Assembly: GCA_964424555.1 (NCBI GenBank) | Contig: CAYRIX010000002.1 | Span: 47,272 to 111,271 of the forward strand | DNA: 64,000 nucleotides | Direction of reading: 5' to 3' | From: UMGS172 sp964424555 | Lineage (GTDB): Bacteria > Bacillota > Clostridia > Oscillospirales > Acutalibacteraceae | In this document: piece by piece, positions 1 through 9,276 of the stretch | How the letters are laid out: each line of letters starts with the position of its first letter | Position numbering within the stretch: the stretch's first letter is position 1 | Program-made: the position numbers and the translations under genes | Notes under the pieces: model-generated | The model's input: the letters and a program-made list of their open reading frames with translations, nothing else | Database searches by the model: none | What the model was told of the DNA's origin: nothing

Positions 1-1380
1 TTCGGATTTTTCAATCGAAATAGTGCCGACCAGCACAGGCTGACCCTTTTGATGGCATTCAGCGATATTTTCAATAACAGCGTTGAACTTCGCCCTTTCG
101 GTCTTGTAGATAACATCATCCATATCCTGACGTACAACGGGCTTGTTGGTAGGTATCTCAACAACGTCGAGCTTATATATCTGCTGGAACTCGGTCTCTT
201 CAGTCATGGCTGTACCCGTCATACCTGCCAGCTTATCATAAAGGCGGAAGAAGTTCTGGAATGTAATGGTAGCAAGCGTTCTCGATTCATGGGCGATCTT
301 GACACCCTCTTTGGCCTCGATTGCCTGATGCAGACCCTCGTTGTAACGGCGTCCGTACATAATACGTCCCGTAAACTCATCAACGATAAGCACCTCGCCG
401 TCCTTGACAACATAGTCAACATCACGCTTCATAATACCGTAAGCACGGATGGCCTGCTGAATGTGGTGTGATATCGTGATATTCTCGGGGTCGTTAAGAT
501 TTTCAAGGTTAAAGAAAGCCTCAGCCTTTTCGACACCCGAAGGAGTCAGCGTGCAGGTCTTGGCCTTTTCGTCAACAACGTAGTCTCCGTCTATTGCCAA
601 TTCTTCATCGGTCTTTTTATCGTCGGTCTCACGGATACGGACGCATTTGAGTGAGCGTGCCAGCTTGTTGGCCGACACATAAAGGTCTGATGACTTATCT
701 CCTCGACCCGAAATGATAAGCGGAGTTCTGGCTTCGTCGATCAAGATAGAGTCAACCTCATCGACAATGGCATAATTATGACCTCTTTGTACCCTCTGCT
801 CCTTATAAATGACCATATTGTCACGAAGATAGTCGAAGCCCAACTCGTTATTGGTGCAATAGGTGATGTCGGCATTGTATGCGACCTTTTTCTCCTCGTT
901 GGTCATACCCGGCACAACAAGCCCTACGGTCAGTCCCAAGAAACTGTAGACCTTGCCCATCCATTCGCTGTCTCGACGTGCAAGATAGTCGTTGACCGTA
1001 ACGATATGAACACCCTTTTCAGTCAAAGCATTAAGGTATGCAGGCAGAGTTGCGACCAAGGTCTTACCCTCACCTGTGCGCATCTCACTGATACGTCCCT
1101 GATGAAGTATGATACCACCTAAAATCTGCACAGGAAAATGCTTCATTGAAAGCACACGCCAGCTTGCCTCTCTACAGACGGCAAAGGCATCAGGCAGTAT
1201 GGCATCCAAAGGCTTGCCCTCTTTTAACTGTGCTTTGAGCTTGTCGGTCATACCTTTAAGCTCGTCATCGCTCATTGCGGCATATTTTTCTTCAAGGTCT
1301 AAGACCTGCTGCTGCAACGGTCTTATACGCTTGATCTCTTTTTCACTGTAGTTTCCGAAAAGTTTTTGCAGTAAACCCAT
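1..1380 (-). CDS. secA: Preprotein translocase ATPase SecA, N-terminal 460 residues (cut by window edge)
   Basis: SecA is the cytoplasmic motor that pushes unfolded preproteins through SecYEG using ATP. The reading frame is open from the ATG at 1380 to the left edge, so the C-terminal part lies outside the window. Seen: Walker A MRTGEGKT at residues 100-107, the DEAD-type box DEVD at 207-210 followed by the preprotein-binding region, and the typical start MGLLQKLFG. The sequence agrees with SecA throughout with no break. It is transcribed away from glyA. The family call is secure. Confidence 0.97.
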   Translation of the reverse strand, partial: MGLLQKLFGNYSEKEIKRIRPLQQQVLDLEEKYAAMSDDELKGMTDKLKAQLKEGKPLDAILPDAFAVCREASWRVLSMKHFPVQILGGIILHQGRISEMRTGEGKTLVATLPAYLNALTEKGVHIVTVNDYLARRDSEWMGKVYSFLGLTVGLVVPGMTNEEKKVAYNADITYCTNNELGFDYLRDNMVIYKEQRVQRGHNYAIVDEVDSILIDEARTPLIISGRGDKSSDLYVSANKLARSLKCVRIRETDDKKTDEELAIDGDYVVDEKAKTCTLTPSGVEKAEAFFNLENLNDPENITISHHIQQAIRAYGIMKRDVDYVVKDGEVLIVDEFTGRIMYGRRYNEGLHQAIEAKEGVKIAHESRTLATITFQNFFRLYDKLAGMTGTAMTEETEFQQIYKLDVVEIPTNKPVVRQDMDDVIYKTERAKFNAVIENIAECHQKGQPVLVGTISIEKSE

Positions 1381-1442
1381 TTTAAAGCTTTCTCCTTAAA
1401 GTATGTATTTTAATGAGCACACCCATATTTCCTTCATAACCC

Positions 1443-1508
1443 GTCATTCTAAAACCATTTACGGCTGAAGAAGCTTTCCAAAAGCTCCTCGGCTTGGTTC
1501 GAAATGAC
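1443..1508. repeat. Dispersed repeat with GTCATT/AATGAC inverted ends
   Basis: About 66 bases in the secA-glyA gap begin with GTCATTCT and end with AAATGAC, so the termini are inverted repeats. The inside (CGGCTGAAGAAGC then GCTCCTCGGCTTGG) is also partly self-complementary. It resembles the GTCATTCTGAGC-type intergenic repeats common in clostridial genomes, though this copy looks diverged. No coding capacity is visible. Confidence 0.5.
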
Positions 1509-1582
1509 AACACATTATATAGTGTACCACATAATTGTTAAAATTTAAAGTATTTTTAATAAGCATTTATATTATTTTTGTG

Positions 1583-1611
1583 TTGAAATTTATGTCTGTT
1601 TAATGTATACT
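1583..1611 (+). promoter_or_regulatory. Sigma-A promoter of glyA
   Basis: TTGAAA at 1583-1588 and TATACT at 1606-1611 are separated by 17 bases, about 45 bases before glyA. Confidence 0.75.
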
Positions 1612-1659
1612 GTTACCGATTAGAGTACTAATTTAAACTTTAAGCAAAGGAAGATGAAA

Positions 1660-2913
1660 ATGTATTCGGATATTTTAGATTCGGTCGGCTTTGTAAGTTC
1701 GAAAGACCCCGAGGTCGGTGCTTCTATGGAAAAAGAACTGCGCCGTCAGCAGAATAATATTGAGCTTATCGCATCGGAGAACTTTGTCTCCCCCGCAGTT
1801 ATGGCTGCTATGGGCTCGGTGCTCACCAACAAGTATGCCGAAGGGTATCCCGGTAAGCGTTACTACGGCGGATGTCAGTTTGTCGACATCGTTGAGGATA
1901 TAGCAAGGGACCGTGCCTGCAAGCTGTTCGGTGCAAGCTTTGCCAACGTTCAGCCCCACTCGGGTGCGCAGGCAAATCAGGCTGTTTATCTTGCGCTCTT
2001 GCAGCCCGGTGATACCGTTATGGGTATGAATCTTGCCCACGGCGGACACCTCACCCACGGCTCACCCGTAAACTCCTCGGGTAAGCTTTACAACTTTGTC
2101 GCCTATGGTGTAAACGATGAAGGCTACATTGATTACGATGAGATGAGAAAAATTGCAGAGGACTGCAAGCCTAAGCTCATCGTTGCAGGTGCTTCGGCTT
2201 ATGCCCGTGAGATAAAATTCGACGTAATTTCCGACATTGCCAAGTCGGTCGGCGCTCTGTTTATGGTCGATATGGCTCATATCGCAGGTCTCGTTGCCGC
2301 AGGTCTTCACATCAATCCCTGTAAATATGCCGACGTTGTTACCACCACCACCCACAAGACCCTCAGGGGTCCCCGTGGCGGTATGATCCTTTGCAACGAC
2401 GAGGAGATATTCAAGGCTATCAACAAGGCCGTATTCCCCGGCAATCAAGGCGGTCCCTTGATGCACGTCATCGCAGGTAAGGCCGTTTGCTTCGGCGAGG
2501 CTTTGACCCCCGAATTTAAAGCATATCAGGAGCAGATCGTAAAGAACGCCGACGCTCTTGCAGGCTCGCTTATCGCAGAGGGTATCAACCTTGTTTCCAT
2601 GGGCACCGATAACCACCTGATGCTCTTGGACCTGCGCGGAACAGGTGTTACAGGTAAAGAACTCGAGCACCGTCTTGACGAGGTCAACATCACCGCTAAC
2701 AAGAACGCCATTCCCAACGACCCCGAAAAGCCGTTTGTGACAAGCGGTGTCCGTCTTGGCACCCCCGCTGCAACCACCAGAGGTCTCAAAGAAGAGGATT
2801 TTGTTGAGATCGGCAAGGTCATCGCTCTGTGCGTAAAGGACTTCGACTCGAAAAAGGACGAGATCAAGCAGCGTGTTGCCGCAATCTGTGAGAAATATCC
2901 CTTATACAAATAA
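1660..2913 (+). CDS. glyA: Serine hydroxymethyltransferase
   Basis: This PLP enzyme interconverts serine and glycine with transfer of a one-carbon unit to tetrahydrofolate in the cytoplasm. The PLP-lysine motif TTTTHKTLRGPRGG is intact, as are the N-terminal ELIASENFVS and YPGKRYYGG signatures. Length (417 residues) is normal for bacterial GlyA. Two in-frame ATGs lie at 1654 and 1660. The AAGGA site at 1647-1651 is only 2 bases from the first and 8 from the second, so 1660 is preferred. It is probably monocistronic, since fba has its own promoter. Confidence 0.97.
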   Translation: MYSDILDSVGFVSSKDPEVGASMEKELRRQQNNIELIASENFVSPAVMAAMGSVLTNKYAEGYPGKRYYGGCQFVDIVEDIARDRACKLFGASFANVQPHSGAQANQAVYLALLQPGDTVMGMNLAHGGHLTHGSPVNSSGKLYNFVAYGVNDEGYIDYDEMRKIAEDCKPKLIVAGASAYAREIKFDVISDIAKSVGALFMVDMAHIAGLVAAGLHINPCKYADVVTTTTHKTLRGPRGGMILCNDEEIFKAINKAVFPGNQGGPLMHVIAGKAVCFGEALTPEFKAYQEQIVKNADALAGSLIAEGINLVSMGTDNHLMLLDLRGTGVTGKELEHRLDEVNITANKNAIPNDPEKPFVTSGVRLGTPAATTRGLKEEDFVEIGKVIALCVKDFDSKKDEIKQRVAAICEKYPLYK

Positions 2914-2937
2914 ACTTATCAAAACGGTCAAAAGCAC

Positions 2938-2966
2938 TTGATTTTATTAGCTTAAAAGTGTAAAAT
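2938..2966 (+). promoter_or_regulatory. Sigma-A promoter of fba
   Basis: TTGATT at 2938-2943 and TAAAAT at 2961-2966 with a 17-base spacer, followed by the GGAGG site before the start codon of fba. Confidence 0.6.
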
Positions 2967-3001
2967 AACAGTGTAGATTATATTCTTTGGAGGAATTATA
3001 A

Positions 3002-3865
3002 ATGTTAGTATCTGCAAAAGAAATGCTAAATTCGGCAAAGGCCGGCAAATATGCCGTCGGTCAGTTCAACATCAACAACCTTGAGTGGACCAAGGCTATC
3101 CTTCTCACTGCTGAGGAGCTTAAGTCTCCTGTTATCCTCGGTGTTTCCGAGGGTGCAGGCAAGTATATGTGCGGCTACACCACCGTTGTCGGTATGGTAA
3201 ACGGCATGATAAACGAGCTTGGTATCACCGTTCCCGTAGCACTTCATCTTGACCACGGCTCTTACGAGGGCGCAAAGAAGTGCATTGAGGCAGGCTTCTC
3301 TTCGGTTATGTTCGACGGTTCTCACTATCCTATTGAAGAAAACATCCAGAAGACCAAGGAATTGGTTGCTATCTGTGAGGAAAAGGGCCTCTCTTTGGAG
3401 GCTGAGGTCGGCGCTATCGGCGGCGAGGAAGACGGCGTTATCGGCTCGGGTGAGGTTGCAGATCCCGAGGAGTGCAAGATGATCGCAGACCTTGGTGTTA
3501 CCATGTTGGCCGCAGGTATCGGCAACATCCACGGTAAGTACCCCGAAAACTGGGCAGGTCTTTCCTTTGACACCCTTGATGCTATCCAGCAGCTTACAGG
3601 CACCATGCCTCTCGTTCTCCACGGCGGCACAGGTATCCCTGCCGATATGATAAAGAAGGCTATCTCTCTTGGCGTTTCCAAGATCAATGTCAACACCGAG
3701 TGCCAGTTGGCATTTGCCGCTGCAACCCGTGAGTATGTTGAAGCAGGCAAGGATCTGCAGGGTAAGGGCTTCGACCCCAGAAAGCTTCTCGCCCCCGGCT
3801 TTGAGGCAATTAAGGCTACTGTTAAGGAAAAGATGGAGCTCTTCGGCTCGGTCGGCAAGGCTTGA
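3002..3865 (+). CDS. fba: Class II fructose-bisphosphate aldolase
   Basis: This is the zinc-dependent aldolase of glycolysis, cleaving fructose 1,6-bisphosphate to DHAP and glyceraldehyde 3-phosphate. Seen: HLDHG (metal and substrate region, about residues 82-86), the GSHYPIEEN segment, EAEVGAIGGEEDG, GNIHGKYP with a zinc-ligand histidine, and LHGGTGIP near the C-terminal half. Length is 287 residues, normal for the FbaA/class IIA-IIB short type. A strong GGAGG site precedes the ATG. Confidence 0.95.
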   Translation: MLVSAKEMLNSAKAGKYAVGQFNINNLEWTKAILLTAEELKSPVILGVSEGAGKYMCGYTTVVGMVNGMINELGITVPVALHLDHGSYEGAKKCIEAGFSSVMFDGSHYPIEENIQKTKELVAICEEKGLSLEAEVGAIGGEEDGVIGSGEVADPEECKMIADLGVTMLAAGIGNIHGKYPENWAGLSFDTLDAIQQLTGTMPLVLHGGTGIPADMIKKAISLGVSKINVNTECQLAFAAATREYVEAGKDLQGKGFDPRKLLAPGFEAIKATVKEKMELFGSVGKA

Positions 3866-3892
3866 TTCCTGCTTTATCTAAAAACCAATTAA

Positions 3893-3920
3893 ATGGGGCG
3901 AACTCAGTTCGCCCCTACAT
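3893..3920. repeat. Short palindrome of the CCCTACA family (copy 1)
   Basis: GGGGCGAAC, a short loop and GTTCGCCCC form an almost perfect inverted repeat followed by TACA. A near-identical copy lies at 30198-30224. It is intergenic and overlaps only an unlikely upstream start of the following gene. Confidence 0.7.
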
Positions 3921-3946
3921 TTATACAAAAAAGTTTGAGGTGCATC

Positions 3947-4945
3947 ATGTCCAAACGTCCGTTACTCGTTTTTGCAGGTCAGTCCAATATGATGGGTGCG
4001 GCTGTGTACCCTGCAAGTGAGCAGATTACTTTTGAAAACTCGTTTGAGTATCTGCACAAGCCCAAAAGAATGGGAGAGCTTGTCGGCAACTTTAAAAATC
4101 ACGGTTTTCCGTCGGGTGAATTTTCATATATCGACATGAAAGCCGCCTACGGTAATATCACTTTTCCTCAATTTAAAAGCAGTCTGACCGATTACAAAAA
4201 TAATACCTACTTTTGCCCGTCGATGTGCAATCTGGTTGACGATGCTGCTAAGATTACCGCACCCTTTAACTCATACAGCGAAAAGACTGCCGGGTTGGGG
4301 GTCTGCGTAGCACCTTTTGTAGTAAAAGCTCTCGAAGAAAACGGCTACCCCTGTTGCTATGCCCACATTGCAAAGGCTGCAGTTTCAATAAGGCATTACC
4401 TTGAAGGAGGTGCTTCGAAGTATTTTGACCAAAAGGTCACCGACTTTTTCAAGGATTCGGCCAAAAAATTTCCCGATGATGACCTGAGTGAAAAAGTGCT
4501 TTTGTGGTTGCAGGGCGAAAGCGACGGCAACACCGAGGATTGCTATGACCGTTATCTTACATGCCTTGAGCAGTTGTGGCAAAAGGCGAAAAGATTGGGA
4601 TTCACAAAATTCCTTATTATCCGTGTGGGATATTGGGGCTTAAAAACCATATCAGGCATAATGCGTGCACAGGAACATTTCTGTGAAAGAACCGAAAATG
4701 CCTACATCATTACCAGAGCCATGTCTTATTTCAAGCACCCAACCCTGAACGAGGACGGATGGTTCAAAACGCCTCCAACAGATGAGTACTGCAACTGCCG
4801 TGACAGCTTCTTCGGTTTTGGCAACAACCACATCAACGAAAAAGGCTTTAAAGTTATCACCGACCACGCCGTACCCAACATCCTCCGCATCTTAAACGGC
4901 GATGAGCCTGTTTTAGAGGAAGAAAACATAATACCGCTTATATAA
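3947..4945 (+). CDS. SGNH-type carbohydrate esterase (SASA / CE6-like)
   Basis: Probably removes acetyl groups from a glycan or sialic acid, based on family resemblance to the sialic-acid acetylesterase (SASA) domain. Seen: FAGQSNMMG near the N-terminus with the presumed nucleophile Ser13, LWLQGESDGN around residue 189 (block III, GES/D), and a C-terminal NNHINEKG segment that may hold the catalytic histidine. The ATG at 3947 follows GAGG by about 7 bases. An upstream in-frame start at 3893 would encode the palindromic repeat and is rejected. No signal peptide is seen, so the 332-residue product should be cytoplasmic. Substrate unknown. Confidence 0.75.
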   Translation: MSKRPLLVFAGQSNMMGAAVYPASEQITFENSFEYLHKPKRMGELVGNFKNHGFPSGEFSYIDMKAAYGNITFPQFKSSLTDYKNNTYFCPSMCNLVDDAAKITAPFNSYSEKTAGLGVCVAPFVVKALEENGYPCCYAHIAKAAVSIRHYLEGGASKYFDQKVTDFFKDSAKKFPDDDLSEKVLLWLQGESDGNTEDCYDRYLTCLEQLWQKAKRLGFTKFLIIRVGYWGLKTISGIMRAQEHFCERTENAYIITRAMSYFKHPTLNEDGWFKTPPTDEYCNCRDSFFGFGNNHINEKGFKVITDHAVPNILRILNGDEPVLEEENIIPLI

Positions 4946-4948
4946 AAA

Positions 4949-4988
4949 AGCTGTATCGCTTCAATGAAGTGATACAGCTTTTAATTTT
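4949..4988. terminator. Terminator between convergent genes
   Basis: AAGCTGTATC and GATACAGCTT form a stem extended by an inner CTTC/GAAG stem. T-rich tails on both strands suit both convergent genes. Confidence 0.85.
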
Positions 4989-6402
4989 AGAACAAATGCT
5001 TGATCTTGGAAAGCTCTGCCTGATGCTGATCGATCTCAACTCGGTCGTGAATCGGAACGTAGGTCAACGGATGGATGGTGCTCTTGTAAGCAGGGCGGAT
5101 GATCCTGCCGCCTGTCATGAGCTCCTCGGCACGGTGAGCGCACCAGCCTGCTACACGGGAGATGGCAAACAGAGCTGTATACATCTCAACAGGCAGATCC
5201 ATCATGGAATATACGAAGCCTGAATAGTAATCAACATTGGGGCAGATAATCTTGCTTCCACCCTTAACCTCGGCGAACAGACCGGGTGCCAACTCGGCTA
5301 TTTTATCCATCAACCTCAGTTCGTCCAGCTTGCCCTTGGCTATGGCAAGCTTTTCAGCACTGCGGCGAAGCAATACAGCTCTCGGGTCAGACAGAGTATA
5401 TATAGCATGACCCATTCCGTAAATAAGACCCGAACCGTCAAATGCCTGTTTTTTAAGTATTTTCGTGAGATAATCGGCGATCTCATTCTCGTCATCCCAG
5501 TTTTTAACGTGCTCTTTAATGTCGTTCATCATTTCTACGACCTTAATATTGGCACCACCGTGCTTAGGACCCTTGAGCGAGCTTACCGAACCTGCGATAG
5601 CAGAGTAAATATCGGTACCCGAGGAGGTCAACACACGGGTGGTGAAGGTCGAGTTATTACCGCCGCCGTGCTCTGCATGAAGCATCAAAGCAAGATCTAA
5701 GAGATGCACCTCATCCTCGGTATAGCTCGAATCGGGACGTATGATGTGGAGAATATTCTCGGCCGTAGACAACTCAGGCTTGGGGAAATGCATGTAAAGG
5801 CTCTCTTTATCATAAAAATGCTTTTTGGCCTGATATGCATATGCAACGATTATCGGGAAACGTGCAAAAAGCTCAATACTCTGACGCAGGTTGTTCTCAA
5901 TGGAATTGTCGTCAGCCTTTTCGTCAAACGGAGACAAGGCAAGCACCGCACGTGACAGATTGCTCATAATATTGCGGCTGGGCAGACGCAGGATCATATC
6001 CTCGGCAAAATAATCGGGCAGCATACGCATTGAGCCAACAACACTGTTGAACTTCTGAAGCTCCTCTTCGGTCGGCAGCTTGCCCATCATAAGAAGATAT
6101 GCTACCTCTTCAAATCCAAATCGATTTTCTTTGATGCAGTTATCGACAAGATCCTCAATAGAATATCCTCGGTAGGTCAGCTCGCCGTGGATGGGCATAC
6201 GCTCACCCTCGTTGAGCAGATAACCGTGAACATTGCATATCTGAGTTACACCTGCCAGAACTCCCGTTCCGTCAGAGTTTCTGAGGCCGCGCTTGACGTT
6301 ATAGCGCTCAAAATCCGATTGCGGTATTGAGTTGTGTTTTTTGTATTCCGTACTGAGGGTCTCGAAATAGCCCTCGGGAATATTAAATTTGATTTCAGAC
6401 AT
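4987..6402 (-). CDS. gltA: Citrate synthase
   Basis: Condenses acetyl-CoA and oxaloacetate to citrate. Seen: the histidine motifs MLHAEHGGGNNS and GPKHGGAN, the GMGHAIYTLSDPR segment with the third active-site region, and the C-terminal arginine region IIRPAYKSTIHPLTYV. The N-terminal extension of about 40 residues and the total of 471 residues match the long citrate synthase subgroup of Clostridia. In fermenters the enzyme usually feeds glutamate synthesis through a partial cycle; no aconitase or isocitrate dehydrogenase lies nearby. The 2-methylcitrate synthase alternative cannot be excluded by sequence alone. Confidence 0.93.
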   Translation of the reverse strand: MSEIKFNIPEGYFETLSTEYKKHNSIPQSDFERYNVKRGLRNSDGTGVLAGVTQICNVHGYLLNEGERMPIHGELTYRGYSIEDLVDNCIKENRFGFEEVAYLLMMGKLPTEEELQKFNSVVGSMRMLPDYFAEDMILRLPSRNIMSNLSRAVLALSPFDEKADDNSIENNLRQSIELFARFPIIVAYAYQAKKHFYDKESLYMHFPKPELSTAENILHIIRPDSSYTEDEVHLLDLALMLHAEHGGGNNSTFTTRVLTSSGTDIYSAIAGSVSSLKGPKHGGANIKVVEMMNDIKEHVKNWDDENEIADYLTKILKKQAFDGSGLIYGMGHAIYTLSDPRAVLLRRSAEKLAIAKGKLDELRLMDKIAELAPGLFAEVKGGSKIICPNVDYYSGFVYSMMDLPVEMYTALFAISRVAGWCAHRAEELMTGGRIIRPAYKSTIHPLTYVPIHDRVEIDQHQAELSKIKHLF

Positions 6403-6467
6403 AATAACCTCTCTATTAGACCTGCATCCTCGGCAGGCTTCTTAAAAAATTTAAGTTAACGGGCAAT

Positions 6468-6496
6468 ATTTTACTAAAATATTCTAAAATAGTCAA
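6468..6496 (-). promoter_or_regulatory. Sigma-A promoter of the citrate synthase gene
   Basis: Read on the minus strand: TTGACT (6491-6496), 17 bases, TAAAAT (6468-6473), about 65 bases before the start codon. Confidence 0.65.
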
Positions 6497-6568
6497 GCAA
6501 AAACCCGAAAAACTTAATTTTGTTAACCTAAATACTTAATTTCTGCGTATCAGCACTAATATAATAAA

Positions 6569-6601
6569 CCGACCGCCTCACTTTTTAAGGGAAACGGTCG
6601 G
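6569..6601 (-). terminator. Terminator after the DUF711 gene
   Basis: CCGACCG/CGGTCGG stem followed on the minus strand by a T-rich TTTATTAT tail. Confidence 0.65.
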
Positions 6602-6622
6602 CTCAGACTAATGAAAATAAAG

Positions 6623-7987
6623 TTAGTTTTTGAGACTTTGCAACGGTGCAGGTATTCTTCCGCCGCGTGAAATAAACTTCATCGGAGAATATTTGCTTAC
6701 CGGCATAACAGGGCCCGAACCGAGCAGACCGCCGAAATTGAGCTCCTCGCCCACTTCAAGTCCGATTGCGGGGATGACACGGACGGCGGTGGTCTTGGAG
6801 TTGACCATTCCGATAGCAGCCTCGTCGGCAATGATGGCCGAAATAACCTCACTGGGGGTATCGCCCGGAATGTTTATCATATCAAGACCGACCGAGCAAA
6901 CAGCTGTCATGGCTTCTAACTTTTCAATTGTCAAAGCACCGCTTCTTGCGGCATCTATCATACCTGCATCCTCGGTAACGGGGATAAATGCACCCGAAAG
7001 ACCGCCAACGTGGCTGGATGCCATAACGCCACCTTTTTTAACAGCGTCGTTCAGCATTGCAAGACAGGCGGTAGTGCCACAGGCACCGACCGATTCAAGA
7101 CCGATCTCCTCCAAAATATGAGCCACCGAGTCACCAACCGCAGGGGTAGGTGCCAATGACAGATCAATAATTCCAAACTGAACACCAAGGCGCTGGCTGG
7201 CTCTTTGGGCTACCAACTGACCCATTCGAGTGATCTTGAAGGCAGTACGCTTGATAAGATCGGCAACACCCGAAAGATCAAGGTCTTGAGCCTCGGGGCG
7301 TGCCAATGCGGCACGGACGACACCCGGGCCCGAAACACCGACATTGATAACACAGTCGGGTTCACCGGGGCCATGGAATGCACCTGCCATGAAGGGGTTA
7401 TCCTCGGGAGCGTTACAGAAAACGACCAGCTTAGCCGCACCGATACACTGACGGTCTGCTGTCTTTTCAGCCGTCCTGCGAACCACCTGACCCATCATGG
7501 CAACAGCGTCCATATTAAGACCCGTCTTGGTAGAGCCGATATTGACTGAAGAACAGATATGGTCAGTAACACTGAGGGCCTCGGGGATGCTTTCGATAAG
7601 CTCTTTGTCGCCTGCGGCAAAGCCCTTCTGAACAAGTGCCGAATACCCGCCGATGAAGTTTACGCCTACCTCACGTGCTGCTTTTTCAAGTGTGACAGCG
7701 AATTTTACAACATCCTTTGAACGGCATGCGGCGGCTATCATTGCGATAGGTGTGACTGAAATTCGTTTGTTGATGATGGGAATACCAAGCTCTTTTTCTA
7801 TTTCCTGACACACAGGAACAAGGTTCTTGGCCTTTCTTGTTATCTTCTCATAAATACGCTCACAGGCCTTATCAATATCACTGTCGATACAGTCGAGCAG
7901 TGAAATACCCATGGTTACGGTACGGATATCAAGATTCTCGTCCTGTATCATGCTTATGGTTTCGAGAATATCTCTGGTTTCTAACAT
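6623..7987 (-). CDS. DUF711 / UPF0210 (PFL-like) family protein
   Basis: The 454-residue product matches the conserved UPF0210/DUF711 family, which is often labelled PFL-family from a weak similarity to pyruvate formate-lyase; its reaction is unknown. Recognised by the N-terminal DIRTVTMGISLLDC, the GGYSALVQKG segment and glycine-rich stretches such as VGVSGPGVV and GGLLGSGPVMPV. It starts 12 bases after the ACT-domain gene stops. That pairing is conserved in Firmicutes and archaea and suggests a metabolite-sensing partner. Confidence 0.9.
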   Translation of the reverse strand: MLETRDILETISMIQDENLDIRTVTMGISLLDCIDSDIDKACERIYEKITRKAKNLVPVCQEIEKELGIPIINKRISVTPIAMIAAACRSKDVVKFAVTLEKAAREVGVNFIGGYSALVQKGFAAGDKELIESIPEALSVTDHICSSVNIGSTKTGLNMDAVAMMGQVVRRTAEKTADRQCIGAAKLVVFCNAPEDNPFMAGAFHGPGEPDCVINVGVSGPGVVRAALARPEAQDLDLSGVADLIKRTAFKITRMGQLVAQRASQRLGVQFGIIDLSLAPTPAVGDSVAHILEEIGLESVGACGTTACLAMLNDAVKKGGVMASSHVGGLSGAFIPVTEDAGMIDAARSGALTIEKLEAMTAVCSVGLDMINIPGDTPSEVISAIIADEAAIGMVNSKTTAVRVIPAIGLEVGEELNFGGLLGSGPVMPVSKYSPMKFISRGGRIPAPLQSLKN

Positions 7988-7999
7988 TTCAGTTCACCC

Positions 8000-8269
8000 T
8001 CAGATTCTGTGCATAGAGTTAAAAAGATCCTCATGCATAACATGGACCGCCATGCCGATCTCCTCGCCTAATTTGGCCATAGCATCGCTGAAATCACCGA
8101 AAGGAATATTCAGCTTATCAACATCACCTATCATTATCATACAGAACATATCCTGTAAAATAGACTGCGAAACATCGAGAATGTTTACGTTATATTTTGC
8201 ACACTCGGTCGATACCTTGGCCAAAATACCAACAGTATCCTTGCCGACAACCGTCAAAACCGCTTTCAT
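8000..8269 (-). CDS. ACT domain protein (UPF0237)
   Basis: An 89-residue stand-alone ACT domain, presumed to bind an amino acid or other small ligand and to act with the downstream DUF711 protein. Seen: MKAVLTVVGKDTVGILAKVSTECA, the usual beta-alpha start of UPF0237. The ATG at 8269 has AAGGAAGTG upstream; a longer frame reaching 8332 overlaps the promoter and is rejected. First gene of a two-gene operon. Confidence 0.9.
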   Translation of the reverse strand: MKAVLTVVGKDTVGILAKVSTECAKYNVNILDVSQSILQDMFCMIMIGDVDKLNIPFGDFSDAMAKLGEEIGMAVHVMHEDLFNSMHRI

Positions 8270-8300
8270 TGAAAACACTTCCTTAATATATATTGGGATT

Positions 8301-8329
8301 ATTTTATCACAATTCGCACATAAAGTAAA
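8301..8329 (-). promoter_or_regulatory. Sigma-A promoter of the ACT-DUF711 operon
   Basis: Minus strand: TTTACT (8324-8329), 17 bases, TAAAAT (8301-8306). Confidence 0.65.
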
Positions 8330-8386
8330 CACCCAAAATTCAAAACTCTGAAATACGCTTCTTCCCTGCCTTCTTAAAAAGGCTTA

Positions 8387-8415
8387 TTGAAATTTGATAC
8401 AATGTGTGATAGAAT
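8387..8415 (+). promoter_or_regulatory. Sigma-A promoter of the gene at 8449
   Basis: TTGAAA (8387-8392), 17 bases, TAGAAT (8410-8415). Confidence 0.7.
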
Positions 8416-8448
8416 TAGTAAAAACAGTTTCGCATTGAAGGAGTTCTT

Positions 8449-9147
8449 ATGGCTAAGAAAAAACCTGCTGACAGCTTCAGCATTAAGGATAGTATGATCT
8501 ACGAGCGCTCTGACCGCAAAAGAGCCGACGAAGCAGAAGCATTACCCAAAAAGCCGAAAAAACACGGTAAGATAATCCTGACTGTGTTTATTATAGCCGT
8601 AATACTGTTTGTCGGTGTGCCATGGATAATCGTCACGGTAGTCGACTCGCCTGCAGAGTCAATCGCCAACGACGGCAAGCCCGACCGCACCTATGAGCAG
8701 ATCTTGGCTGATACCGTTGCAACCGATAAGTCAACCGAGCTGTATAACATGAAAAATCCCAATATCACCGACCACACGGCGGTCGAAGCTCTGATCCGCC
8801 ATCTGCAGATAGAGTCTGAGCTTGGCGGCTATACCGTGGAGATTCAATCCGACACCAAGCCTTACACCGTAACCTTAAGCTTCGAGCTTTCGCACGATGT
8901 ACCGGAGGATGGGCACGACATGTGGGAGCAAAAGATGATAAAGTACTCCTGCGCCATCATGTCACTTATCGACAACATTGCTCAGGTGAATTGGACGTTT
9001 CCCGTTTCAGGCGGTACCGACGGTGCATTCTTTAACCGTGCCGATGCCGAAAAGCTTTACAACCTTGGTGTAACACCTGCAACCTTTGCCAAGAGCCCTC
9101 AAAGTGTTCAGCTCATGCTTAACCAATTAGGAATTGATCTTTACTGA
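8449..9147 (+). CDS. Membrane-anchored protein with DUF4825-like domain
   Basis: A 232-residue protein with a charged, lysine-rich cytoplasmic N-terminus of about 42 residues. One transmembrane helix follows (about 43-65, KIILTVFIIAVILFVGVPW), then an extracytoplasmic domain. The latter, with LIRHLQIESELGGYTVEIQSDTKPYTVTLSFE and MSLIDNIAQVNWTF, recalls DUF4825, a domain also found attached to BlaR1-like sensors. That assignment is by eye and not certain. It has its own promoter and terminator, so it is a single-gene unit. Function unknown. Confidence 0.7.
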   Translation: MAKKKPADSFSIKDSMIYERSDRKRADEAEALPKKPKKHGKIILTVFIIAVILFVGVPWIIVTVVDSPAESIANDGKPDRTYEQILADTVATDKSTELYNMKNPNITDHTAVEALIRHLQIESELGGYTVEIQSDTKPYTVTLSFELSHDVPEDGHDMWEQKMIKYSCAIMSLIDNIAQVNWTFPVSGGTDGAFFNRADAEKLYNLGVTPATFAKSPQSVQLMLNQLGIDLY

Positions 9148-9224
9148 TAAAGCTTCTTGACAGTCTCAAAAAGCAGTTGGATCTGCAATGCGCCCTAATG
9201 AACGCAATGCATCGACAAAATAAG

Positions 9225-9276
9225 CTACCCGAAAAAGAGATTTTGTTTTTCTCTTCTTCGGGTAGTTTTGTTTTTA
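9225..9276. terminator. Terminator between convergent genes
   Basis: CTACCCGAA...TTCGGGTAG with an inner AAGAG/CTCTT stem, then TTTTGTTTTT on the plus strand. It abuts the stop codon of the minus-strand gene at 9277. Confidence 0.85.

Noticed and set aside
2062..2670. 202-codon minus-strand frame opposite glyA
   Set aside because: It lies wholly inside glyA, has no ribosome site, and its protein shows no family features; it is a codon-use shadow.
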